Part shown: positions 1 to 6,492 of the stretch, in pieces | Numbering within the stretch: the first letter of the stretch is position 1 | Layout: each line of letters starts with the position of its first letter | Assembly (NCBI GenBank): GCA_946887105.1 | Contig: CAMPKJ010000237.1 | Coordinates: 1 to 7,654, forward strand | Direction of reading: 5' to 3' | DNA from: an uncultured Acidobacteriota bacterium | GTDB taxonomy: Bacteria; Acidobacteriota; Thermoanaerobaculia; Gp7-AA8 | DNA length: 7,654 nt | Notes under the pieces: generated by a model | Database searches by the model: none | Seen by the model: the letters and a program-made list of their open reading frames with translations, nothing else | What the model was told of the DNA's origin: nothing | Translations under genes and position numbers: made by a program

Positions 1-1446
1 GCTGCAGATCGTGGCGATGCAGACGAACGCCGGACCGCTGTCCTGAGTCAGCGACACCAGCGGCGCATTCGACGGCAGCGTATCGGTGAGCGAGACCGCC
101 GACGCGTCGGACGGCCCGCCATTCGTCACGGTGATGGTGTATATCGCGTTGCTGCCGGCCGTCACCGTCGCGGGTCCGCTTTTCACGATCGACAGGTCGG
201 CGCTCGGCGTGACGGCGGTGATCGCTGTCGACGAGTTGTTGGACATGTCCGGATCCGCGCCGGGTGTGGAGACGGTGGCGGTATTCGAGAGCGAGGCGGT
301 GTCGACCGGCTGGATGACGAGCGTGAACTGCGCCGGTGTGCCGATGGGAAGCGCCGCGAGATTGCACGACACCAGGCCATTCGTGCCGACCAGCGGAGTG
401 CTGCAGATGGCCGCGGGACCGCTGTTCTGCGTCATCGAGACGAAGGTCGTCTCCGGCGGCAGTGGATCGTCGAGCGTCACGTCGAACGCCGTGTCTGGAC
501 CATTGTTCGCGACCGCGATCGTGTACGGCGCGTCGGTTCCGGCGGTCGCGTTGGCCGGGCCTGTCTTCAGCACGCTGACGTCCGACGCGGATACAGTGAG
601 CAGCGTGGGCGAGGTGTTGTTCTCTTCGTTCGGATCGCTCGAGGAGGTCACGGTCGCGGAGTTGGCGATGGTGGTGCCGCCCGGCGTACCCGCATCGATG
701 TGCACCGTGAGGGTGAAGGTCGTGGTCCCACCCTGCGGGACCGTCGCGGCGCTGCACGAAACAGTGCCGCCGGCTCCGATCGCGGGCGTGGTGCAGGAGA
801 CCGCAACTCCCGACTGATCGAGCGACACGAAGGTCGTATTGGCCGGGAGGATATCGTCGATGACCACGTTCAGGGCATCGTCCGGTCCGGCGTTGCCGAC
901 GCTGATCGTGTAGACGACGTCGGTATCGGGGCCCGCGCCGGGTGGTCCTGTTTTCGTAATGGACATATCGCCCTGCGGCGGGAACGGCGTGAACGTCGTG
1001 GCACTGGCGGAGTCGTTTTCGGAGTTGGGATCGGTCGGGCTCGATGCCGTGGCGATGTTCGTGAAGAAGGTGCCGTCCGGCGTGCCCGCCGGGATGTGAA
1101 AGACGAAGGTGAAGTTCGCCGCCTGGCCGGCAGCAAGAGTCGCCGCCGTGCAACTGATCGTGCCGATCGTGTCGCCCGGACTCGGCGTGGCGCAGGCGAA
1201 CGGCGGGCCGACCTCCTGCGTCGCGGAGACGAACGTCATCCCGCTCGGAATGGAGTCGTCGAGCGTCACGCCCGCCGAGTCATCGGGACCGAAGTTCGTG
1301 ACGTTGACGCTGTACGCGACGTCGGTGTCGGCCGCCGACTCCGCAGGCCCCGACTTCGTCACCAGCAGGTCGGATGTCTGTCCATGGAGAAGGTTCGCAA
1401 CGAGAAGGACGGCGGCAAGGGAAACGCCTCGGCTGATATTGCTCAA
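1..1446 (-). CDS. Secreted DUF11 tandem-repeat protein, C-terminus beyond window
   Basis: The minus strand is open for 482 codons from TTG at 1446 to the window edge. The N-terminus looks like a signal peptide: a short polar start with Arg6, a hydrophobic stretch at residues 8-20 (VSLAAVLLVANLL), then a likely cleavage region near HGQTSD. It is followed by DUF11-type beta-sandwich repeats, each opening with a line such as DLLVTKSGP, DMSITKTGP, DVSVLKTGP or DLSIVKSGP, at about residues 26, 160, 289 and 417 (period 128-134). The fourth is cut by the edge. Each complete repeat has the NxGPD turn, a TFVS strand and two cysteines 13-14 residues apart (85/99, 218/231, 348/361), perhaps a disulfide. 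DUF11 proteins are usually surface or secreted structural/adhesive proteins; no enzyme signature is visible. Start choice is uncertain: TTG 1446 has GAG nine bases upstream, but GTG 1509 and TTG 1500 are in frame, and the upstream stop is at 1519-1521. The family call is strong; the exact role is unknown. Confidence 0.86.
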   Translation of the reverse strand, partial: MSNISRGVSLAAVLLVANLLHGQTSDLLVTKSGPAESAADTDVAYSVNVTNFGPDDSAGVTLDDSIPSGMTFVSATQEVGPPFACATPSPGDTIGTISCTAATLAAGQAANFTFVFHIPAGTPDGTFFTNIATASSPTDPNSENDSASATTFTPFPPQGDMSITKTGPPGAGPDTDVVYTISVGNAGPDDALNVVIDDILPANTTFVSLDQSGVAVSCTTPAIGAGGTVSCSAATVPQGGTTTFTLTVHIDAGTPGGTTIANSATVTSSSDPNEENNTSPTLLTVSASDVSVLKTGPANATAGTDAPYTIAVANNGPDTAFDVTLDDPLPPETTFVSMTQNSGPAAICSTPLVGTNGLVSCNLAALPIGTPAQFTLVIQPVDTASLSNTATVSTPGADPDMSNNSSTAITAVTPSADLSIVKSGPATVTAGSNAIYTITVTNGGPSDASAVSLTDTLPSNAPLVSLTQDSGPAFVCIATICS

Positions 1447-1494
1447 TTCCGGAAACTCGCTCCGAGGACGTCTTCTACGCGCAACGGATGAGTT

Positions 1495-1558
1495 TGGCAA
1501 GTCGGTCACTGCCGAGGGTCACACCTGGCAAGTCGGTCACTGCCGAGGGGTCACACCT
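1495..1558. repeat. Tandem duplication of a 32/33-bp unit
   Basis: Two head-to-tail copies lie at 1495-1526 and 1526-1558. Each begins TGGCAAGTCGGTCACTGCCG and ends GGGTCACACCT. The only difference is one extra G in the G-run of the second copy. The second copy leads directly into the left arm of the inverted repeat at 1547-1599, so the duplication seems to have copied part of the same repeat element. It lies between two divergent genes and within the upstream extension of the DUF11 frame, so it could affect which start codon is used there. The identity is seen directly in the sequence; the origin by slippage or element-associated duplication is inferred. Confidence 0.9.
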
Positions 1559-1599
1559 TCGTTTTTTGGGAACTCGTGGAAAAACGAAGGTGTGACCCC
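1547..1599. repeat. Perfect 20-bp inverted repeat (hairpin) containing GGGGTCACACCTTCG
   Basis: The left arm at 1547-1566 is GGGGTCACACCTTCG plus five T. The right arm at 1580-1599 is its exact reverse complement, leaving a 13-base loop at 1567-1579. The stem is long and GC-rich at its base with an A/T tract near the loop. It sits between the 5' ends of two divergent genes, so a plain terminator role is unlikely; a REP-like interspersed palindrome or a paired recognition word fits better. The same word recurs singly at 1897, 1930 and 7637. No transposase or terminal target duplication is visible beside it. Confidence 0.88.
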
Positions 1600-1637
1600 C
1601 GGGTGACTTATCGAAGTTCCGGCGCGTCGCAGGGGTG

Positions 1638-2636
1638 ATGGCGTTTCTGAGGTCGGTTGCCCGGATCTCGATCGCGGTGACGGTCGTGGCCGGGCTTGCG
1701 TTCGGCGGGCTGGCGATTGCGGTGCGACAGCCGGCGGTCACGACGTTGCCGTTCGTCGGGACGCAGCGCGCCGATCCGCGGGTGCTCCGGAGTCATGTCG
1801 AGTTCCTGACCACGGACGTCACACCGCGAAGCGTCTCCCACCCGGAGAATCTCGAGCGGGTCGCCTCCTACATCGAGGAGCGCTTCCGCGCTGCCGGGGG
1901 TCACACCTTCCTTCAGCGGTTCGAGGCGCGGGGTCACACCTTCGCAAATGTCGTCGCCCGCTTCGGTCCCGACGATCCCGCCCTCCCGCTGCTCGTCGTC
2001 GGCGCCCACTACGACGCATTCAGCGACACGCGACCGTTACCCGGTGCCGACGACAACGCCAGTGGCACCGCCGGTCTCCTGGAGCTCGCCCGCCTCCTCG
2101 GCTCCCACACCTTGCAAGCACCCGTGATGCTGGTCGCGTTCACGACCGAGGAGCCTCCGTTCTTCGGCTCGCAACAGATGGGCAGCGCCGTGCACGCAAA
2201 CAGCCTCCGCGCCGGCGGGCGCAGCGTGCGCGGAATGATCTGTCTGGAAATGATCGGGTACTTTGCCGGCGAGCAGACGTGGCCGAATGCGTTGTTCGCG
2301 CTGCTGTATCCGGACCGGAGCGACTTCATCGCCGTCGGCGGCGGATGGCTCGACCGCGAGCTCACGCGTCATGTGAAGCGCGCCATTCGCGGCGCAGGCG
2401 GCGTGCGCGTGGTCAGTTTCACCGGCTCCCGCGAAACGTCCGACGCATCCGACCAGCGCAATTACTGGAGCCACGGCTGGCCGGCGGTGATCGTCACCGA
2501 CACGGCCTTTCTGCGCAATCCGAACTACCACACCATCCGCGACACGGCGGCGACGCTCGACTATGACCGCATGGCGCGGGTCGTCGACGGCGTATTCAGC
2601 GCGTCAGTCTCCGGACCAACGCTTGGCGACGACTAG
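1638..2636 (+). CDS. Membrane-anchored M28-family zinc metallopeptidase
   Basis: This is a probable aminopeptidase-type M28 enzyme of 332 residues, exported and perhaps kept at the membrane by an N-terminal hydrophobic segment (about residues 10-29, ISIAVTVVAGLAFGGLAIAV). The metal site looks complete. Numbering from ATG 1638, His124 lies in VVGAHYDAF, bridging Asp138 in GADDNASG, the base/ligand pair Glu171-Glu172 in TTEEPPFFG, Glu204 in CLEMIGYF, and the last histidine His298 in PNYHTIRDT. These are the co-catalytic two-zinc positions known for M28; the substrate cannot be read from sequence. GTG at 1635 immediately upstream is an alternative start; neither has a well-spaced Shine-Dalgarno sequence. 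The gene contains two exact repeat words that encode GHTF at residues 88-91 and 99-102. Its stop lies at the 3' end of the band 7 gene, which is convergent. Family call is firm. Confidence 0.93.
   Translation: MAFLRSVARISIAVTVVAGLAFGGLAIAVRQPAVTTLPFVGTQRADPRVLRSHVEFLTTDVTPRSVSHPENLERVASYIEERFRAAGGHTFLQRFEARGHTFANVVARFGPDDPALPLLVVGAHYDAFSDTRPLPGADDNASGTAGLLELARLLGSHTLQAPVMLVAFTTEEPPFFGSQQMGSAVHANSLRAGGRSVRGMICLEMIGYFAGEQTWPNALFALLYPDRSDFIAVGGGWLDRELTRHVKRAIRGAGGVRVVSFTGSRETSDASDQRNYWSHGWPAVIVTDTAFLRNPNYHTIRDTAATLDYDRMARVVDGVFSASVSGPTLGDD
1897..1910 (+). repeat. Copy of GGGGTCACACCTTC inside the M28 gene (first)
   Basis: The 14 bases match the left arm of the hairpin at 1547 exactly. In the peptidase frame they contribute GHTF in AAGGHTFLQ. 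The next copy starts 33 bases, or 11 codons, downstream in the same phase. Confidence 0.85.
1930..1944 (+). repeat. Copy of GGGGTCACACCTTCG inside the M28 gene (second)
   Basis: The 15 bases match the hairpin arm exactly, including the final CG. They encode GHTF plus the first base of the following Ala codon, in EARGHTFANVVARFG. The copy lies just before the NVVARFG strand that is conserved in M28 peptidases, at a point where family members vary in sequence. Confidence 0.85.
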
Positions 2637-2688
2637 GCAACGACACGCGTCACCGGATCGATCGACACGTCGCTGATCCTGACGCCTG
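2633..2688 (-). other. Out-of-frame ancestral 3' tail of the band 7 gene
   Basis: Read one frame away from the upstream open frame, this stretch encodes GVRISDVSIDPVTRVVA followed by TAG, a natural-looking C-terminal strand. The current frame instead gives QASGSATCRSIR and TGA. Adding one base near 2687-2690 (for example GCGCAA-G-CAGGC) would join PAAQ to AGVRISDV and give a 165-residue protein. The restored TAG occupies 2635-2633 and overlaps the peptidase's TAG at 2634-2636. This is a real single-base deletion or a sequencing/assembly error; the window cannot tell which. Confidence 0.62.
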
Positions 2689-3129
2689 TTGCGCCGCGGG
2701 TTCCGCGATCGCGCTCGACACCGCCGACTGCAACGCGCGCGTGTTTTCGCGAACGTCGTCCCACGCGTGCTCGCTGATCCAATGGCGTTGACGCGATCGG
2801 ATCAGTTCCGCGACGAACTCATTCACATTCGCGGAGTGATACGCGGCGCTCCGCGGATCGGCAATCTCCCAGCGAACGCTCGACGTGATGTTGATGGGAA
2901 TGTTGTCGCGCGTGATGCAGCGATCGGTGAGCCGCGCATCCTGCGGTCTCAGGCTGTAGCGGAACGCAACGCGGTCGAGGAAAGGCATCAGCAGTTTCAT
3001 TCCGGACCCGAGAGTCTGGTAATAACGGCCGAGCCTCTCCACGACGTACGCCTCATTCGGCGGTACGACGATGATCGCTTTCGCTAAAACGATCAGAGAA
3101 ACGATCGTGACGACTGCGACGCCGAGCAT
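2650..3129 (-). CDS. Short SPFH/band 7 (stomatin-like) membrane protein, 3' end probably frameshifted
   Basis: This is a 159-residue product in its present frame. It has an N-terminal membrane segment (LGVAVVTIVSLIVLAKAIIVV) followed by the characteristic band 7 opening PPNEAYVVERLGRYYQTLG, then LLMPFLDRVAFRYSLR and ITRDNIPINITSSVRWEIADP. SPFH proteins are oligomeric membrane scaffolds that organise lipid domains and often hold proteases or transporters. It is short: slipins are usually 250 residues or more, and the long C-terminal coiled coil is absent, even in the frame-restored reading of 165 residues. ATG 3129 is chosen because GAGGA lies four bases upstream and the hydrophobic segment starts immediately; the longer frame from 3186 overlaps the upstream gene and adds only Arg-rich sequence. 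Seven bases separate it from the stop of the Asp-box gene, suggesting co-transcription and coupled translation. The last 12 residues are probably a frameshift artefact or lesion. Confidence 0.82.
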   Translation of the reverse strand: MLGVAVVTIVSLIVLAKAIIVVPPNEAYVVERLGRYYQTLGSGMKLLMPFLDRVAFRYSLRPQDARLTDRCITRDNIPINITSSVRWEIADPRSAAYHSANVNEFVAELIRSRQRHWISEHAWDDVRENTRALQSAVSSAIAEPAAQQASGSATCRSIR

Positions 3130-3133
3130 GATT

Positions 3134-3138
3134 TCCTC
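3134..3138 (-). promoter_or_regulatory. Shine-Dalgarno GAGGA of the band 7 gene, overlapping the upstream stop
   Basis: On the minus strand the order is AAATGAGGAAATCATG. The TGA stop of the Asp-box gene shares bases with GAGGA, and the ATG of the band 7 gene follows four bases later. This fixes the start at 3129 and is the usual arrangement for translational coupling between neighbouring genes. Confidence 0.7.
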
Positions 3139-6100
3139 ATTTCCAATCCGGAATACGACCCGGCGTCCACGGCGCCCCCGCTGCATTGAGGTCCTTCTCG
3201 ATCGCCGCGAGATCCACTTCCACGGCCTGCTTCAGCCGCGCGAGCATCGGCACGAACTGCCGTTCCGCAATCGCCAGTGCTTCACGATGCGTCGCTGTCG
3301 GCGGCAATGTCGTGGTGAAGCCGTTGACCGCGACGGTGACGCGGTCCTGCAATGACGGCGGCGCGGGCTCATTCGCGGCGCGCAGCGTCGGATCGCCATT
3401 GAGGATCTCGTCGATGTCGCGCAGTGTCGTGTCGACGGCGTTGACGCGCGCGACGAGTTTCAGATCGGGTCCGTCGATCTGATCGAGCGCGCCGCGAATG
3501 TGCTGTACGCGCACGAGCGCTTCCTCGTTGGCACGCGCCGCTCCCATGATTGCCTTCTGTAGACGCGAGGCGCGTTTCTGGAAATCCAGCATCTTCGTGC
3601 GATCGGTCTCGTTCATTGAGGAGAGATAAAGGGGCACGACCGTGAAGGTCTGCGGCTCACCGATTGTCGTCTCGACGCCATCGATGCGTTTCGCCAGGCG
3701 CACTGTATACGTGCCCGGCGCAGCCAGCGGTCCCTGGATGGGCGTCGCGAACTGGTCCGGCTCCTCCGGATTCAGTTCGATCGGCGACGGCGGCGGATAA
3801 CGAAGGTCCCACGCCACGCGATGGAAACCGGCTGTCACCGGACCGGTCACGCGGCGAACGATGTTCCCGTCATCATCCGACACGGTCAGCACGACCGCCG
3901 GATCGAGCTCGCGTTGCTCGGCGCGGAGCTGTTCCCACGTCGGATAGGGAATCGTGATCGGGCGCTCTGTCTTCGCGGGCTCGTTTCCTCCGTCTTTCTC
4001 GAGCTTCGTCTCAGCGGCCCAGCGCTGCTTGCGCAGGCTCTTGAGCTCGTCTCTCAATCGATACGTGAATACCGCTCCATACGGCGGATTCGGCGCAGTG
4101 AAGAACGATGCGCCCTGAAATGCCTGCCCCGGCAGCCCAAGCGGCATGCGCTGCACAAAGAGCTCGGCGTCCCTCGGCGGGAACAGCGTCCCCTCGGTGG
4201 CCGCGATCGCCGGAGTCATCGTCCGCAGCGGACGATAGTCATCGAGAATATAGATCCCGCGCCCAAACGTGCCGACTACGAGGTCATTACGGCGTTTCTG
4301 GATCCACAGGTCACGCACCGAGATCGTGGGGATCCCCCCTTTGAGCTGAATCCAGTTTCCGCCGCCGTTCTGTGTGAAATAGACGCCGAATTCGGTGCCG
4401 GCGAAGAGCAGTTTCGGATCGACGTGATCTTCGACGATCGAATAGGTGGTGCGATCCCCGGGCAGGTTGGCATTGATAGATTTCCACGTTCTGCCGCGAT
4501 CGCTGCTGACCAGCAGATATGGTTTGAAGTCGCCGGTCTTGTGATTGTCGAACGCTGCATAGACGGTATTGACGTCATGTGCCGATGCGGTCAGGCAGGA
4601 GACGTACGTCATCTCCGGGACAGCGGGGAACTTGTCGATCTTCCGCCAGTTTCGGCCGCCGTCTTCAGTGACCTGCACCAATCCATCATCGGTTCCGATG
4701 TAGATCAGGCCCTCCTGCAATGGCGATTCCGAGAGTGAAACGATGTTGCCGTAGTAGGAGGTCGAGGCGTTCTTCGCGACCGCGTCGATGCCCCAGACGC
4801 GGCTCATGACCGGAATGGTGTTGCGGTCGAGATCGCGGGTGAGATCGCCGCTGACTGGAGTCCAGCTGTCTCCGCGGTCTTCGCTGCGAAACAGGTATTG
4901 TGCGCCGAAGTAAATACGGCTGCTCTTGTGCGGACTGACGATGAGCGCGGAGTCCCAGTTCATGCGCAGCGGCTCCATCGTGCCGGTCGGTTGCGGCTGA
5001 ATGTCGAGCGCTTCGCCGGTGCGTTTGTCGAAGCGATTGAGGCCGCCGTTCTGGGACTCGGCGTAGACGATGTTCGCATCGGTCGGATCGGCGATGGTGC
5101 GGAATCCGTCGCCGCCGAGGGTGATGTACCAGTCGGTGTTGGTAATGCCGTGGGCGGTGTTTGTGCGTGAAGGGGCACCGAGGCTGAAATTATCCTGTGT
5201 GCCGCCATAGACGTGATAGAAGGGAAGCGCGTCGTCGGCGCTGATGCGATAGAACTGCGTAATGGGCAGATTCTGTGTGAACTGCCAGTTTGCGCCGCGA
5301 TCCCACGTCTCATAAAGACCGCCGTCATTGCCGGCCAGCAAATGGTCGCTGTCTTTCGGATCGACCCAGAGCGCGTGATAGTCGACGTGGATGTTCTTCT
5401 GCTCGACGCGGCGGAACGTTTTTCCGCCGTCGTCCGTCACGCGCAGATAGGTGTCGGCCGAATAAACGCGACCGGGATGATTCGGATCGACGAACAGCTC
5501 CGTGTAGTACTGCGGGCTGGAGGGAACGTAGGAACTCATCTTTTCCCAGTTCCCTCCGCCGTCCTTCGAACGGAAGAAGCCGCCCGTCTTGCGCGATGCC
5601 TCGATCAGCGCGTAAACGGTCTTTGGTTCGTGCGGCGGGATGGCCAGGCCGATGCGGCCCATTTGTTCCTTAGGCAAGCCGGTGCTGAGCTTCGTCCAAT
5701 TCGCGCCGGCGTCGGTGGACTTATAGATTGCCGATTCGGGGCCGCCATTGATCAGCGTGAATACGTGGCGGCGGCGTTGATAGGCCGCGGCATAGAGCAC
5801 GTCCGGATTGGAGGGATCGAGAACGACGTCGGTCACGCCGGTGTTTTCGCTGATGGTCAGCACGGCCTTCCATGACTTGCCGCCGTCAGTGGTCTTGTAG
5901 AGACCGCGATCTCCGCCGGCTTTCCACAGTCGTCCCTGCGCAGCGACATAGACGATGTTCGAGTCGCGCGGATCGACGACGATCTTTGCGATGTGCTCGG
6001 ATTTCGTGAGGCCGGCGTTCTTCCACGACTGGCCGCCGTCTGTCGACTTGTAGACGCCGTCGCCCCAGGCAACGGAGCGCTGGCTGTTGTTTTCGCCGGT

Positions 6101-6439
6101 GCCGACCCACACGGTCAGCGAATCGTGCGGATCGATGGTCACGCAGCCGATCGAATACGACGGTTGATCGTCGAAGATCGGCGTGAAGGTCGTGCCTGCG
6201 TTGGTGGTCTTCCAGAGATTTCCGGACGCGACGGCGACGTACCACGTGCGCGGATCGCGCGGATCGACGGCCAGGTCGCCGATGCGTCCGGACGTGAGTG
6301 CGGGGCCGATGCCGCGCAGCTCCAATCCGGAGAAGAGCGTGTCGTCGTATTTCGGCTGCGCGTCATAGGGCGTGTACGCGGCGGAGATCGCGAAAGTGAG
6401 CGTGAAGATGGCGGCCAGCAGGCGATGCGCACGATTCAT
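3137..6439 (-). CDS. Secreted Asp-box (BNR/sortilin-like) beta-propeller protein, 1100 residues
   Basis: The N-terminus is a signal peptide ([20 protein letters not shown]). Residues about 35-735 carry eleven Asp-box turns of the S/T-x-D-x-G-x-x-W/F type. They start near residues 78 (degenerate, TTNAGTTF), 132, 183, 241, 291, 335, 378, 519, 591, 645 and 689 (TQNGGGNW). Between them lie recurring strands such as [15 protein letters not shown], pointing to one or two large propellers of the sortilin/VPS10 or BNR type. The conserved opening [17 protein letters not shown] is typical of large proteins annotated as BNR-repeat glycosyl hydrolases in Acidobacteriota and Bacteroidetes. I see no sialidase FRIP motif or other catalytic set, so enzyme activity should not be assumed. 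Residues about 845-936 look like an Ig-like/FlgD-type sandwich (PGTYTVRLA). Residues about 940-1085 are mostly helical, ending [15 protein letters not shown] 6439 has AGGA nine bases upstream. It is followed after seven bases by the band 7 gene and is divergent from the TolB-like gene. Confidence 0.9.
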   Translation of the reverse strand: MNRAHRLLAAIFTLTFAISAAYTPYDAQPKYDDTLFSGLELRGIGPALTSGRIGDLAVDPRDPRTWYVAVASGNLWKTTNAGTTFTPIFDDQPSYSIGCVTIDPHDSLTVWVGTGENNSQRSVAWGDGVYKSTDGGQSWKNAGLTKSEHIAKIVVDPRDSNIVYVAAQGRLWKAGGDRGLYKTTDGGKSWKAVLTISENTGVTDVVLDPSNPDVLYAAAYQRRRHVFTLINGGPESAIYKSTDAGANWTKLSTGLPKEQMGRIGLAIPPHEPKTVYALIEASRKTGGFFRSKDGGGNWEKMSSYVPSSPQYYTELFVDPNHPGRVYSADTYLRVTDDGGKTFRRVEQKNIHVDYHALWVDPKDSDHLLAGNDGGLYETWDRGANWQFTQNLPITQFYRISADDALPFYHVYGGTQDNFSLGAPSRTNTAHGITNTDWYITLGGDGFRTIADPTDANIVYAESQNGGLNRFDKRTGEALDIQPQPTGTMEPLRMNWDSALIVSPHKSSRIYFGAQYLFRSEDRGDSWTPVSGDLTRDLDRNTIPVMSRVWGIDAVAKNASTSYYGNIVSLSESPLQEGLIYIGTDDGLVQVTEDGGRNWRKIDKFPAVPEMTYVSCLTASAHDVNTVYAAFDNHKTGDFKPYLLVSSDRGRTWKSINANLPGDRTTYSIVEDHVDPKLLFAGTEFGVYFTQNGGGNWIQLKGGIPTISVRDLWIQKRRNDLVVGTFGRGIYILDDYRPLRTMTPAIAATEGTLFPPRDAELFVQRMPLGLPGQAFQGASFFTAPNPPYGAVFTYRLRDELKSLRKQRWAAETKLEKDGGNEPAKTERPITIPYPTWEQLRAEQRELDPAVVLTVSDDDGNIVRRVTGPVTAGFHRVAWDLRYPPPSPIELNPEEPDQFATPIQGPLAAPGTYTVRLAKRIDGVETTIGEPQTFTVVPLYLSSMNETDRTKMLDFQKRASRLQKAIMGAARANEEALVRVQHIRGALDQIDGPDLKLVARVNAVDTTLRDIDEILNGDPTLRAANEPAPPSLQDRVTVAVNGFTTTLPPTATHREALAIAERQFVPMLARLKQAVEVDLAAIEKDLNAAGAPWTPGRIPDWK

Positions 6440-6492
6440 GGCGCACGATCCTACCCGGGACCGGTTCGGCTCGCCATGACGTTTCAGCTACC
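6440..6492. promoter_or_regulatory. 53-base divergent intergenic region
   Basis: This is the only spacer between the divergent starts of the Asp-box gene (6439) and the TolB-like gene (6493), so promoters for both presumably lie here or reach into the opposite coding region. I cannot point to convincing -35/-10 pairs. TAGGAT on the minus strand contains the AGGA that serves as the ribosome site for the Asp-box gene. No palindromic operator is clear apart from a short CCCGGG. Confidence 0.35.

Noticed and set aside
1495..1599. CRISPR array
   Set aside because: There are only two tandem copies with no unique spacer between them, plus one hairpin; no cas gene is present.
1547..1599. Rho-independent terminator
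   Set aside because: The T-run lies inside the stem near the loop rather than after it, and both flanking genes point away from the hairpin, so neither needs a terminator there.
86..1606. Plus-strand open frames at 86-817, 700-1491 and 1109-1606
   Set aside because: They lie opposite the DUF11 repeat gene. Their translations are Arg-rich or mirror its Ser/Val/Thr composition and show no recognisable domain, while the minus strand reads as a signal peptide and regular repeats.
2104..2115. A further repeat copy at CCCACACCTTGC in the M28 gene
   Set aside because: Only the eight-base core CACACCTT matches, which can occur by chance in coding sequence for SHTL.
1608..2531. Minus-strand open frames at 1608-2009 and 2037-2531
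   Set aside because: They are shadows of the M28 peptidase, whose metal-binding motifs are intact on the plus strand.
2689..3087. Plus-strand open frame of 132 codons
   Set aside because: It is antisense to the band 7 gene and carries no motif.
3821..5875. Long plus-strand open frames at 3821-4738 and 5213-5875
   Set aside because: They are antisense to the Asp-box gene, where GC-rich codon bias opens the opposite strand; there is no domain and the sense frame has eleven Asp-box motifs.
3137..6439. Sialidase or other glycoside hydrolase activity for the Asp-box protein
   Set aside because: Asp-boxes alone mark a fold, not catalysis. The sialidase FRIP motif and arginine triad are not visible.
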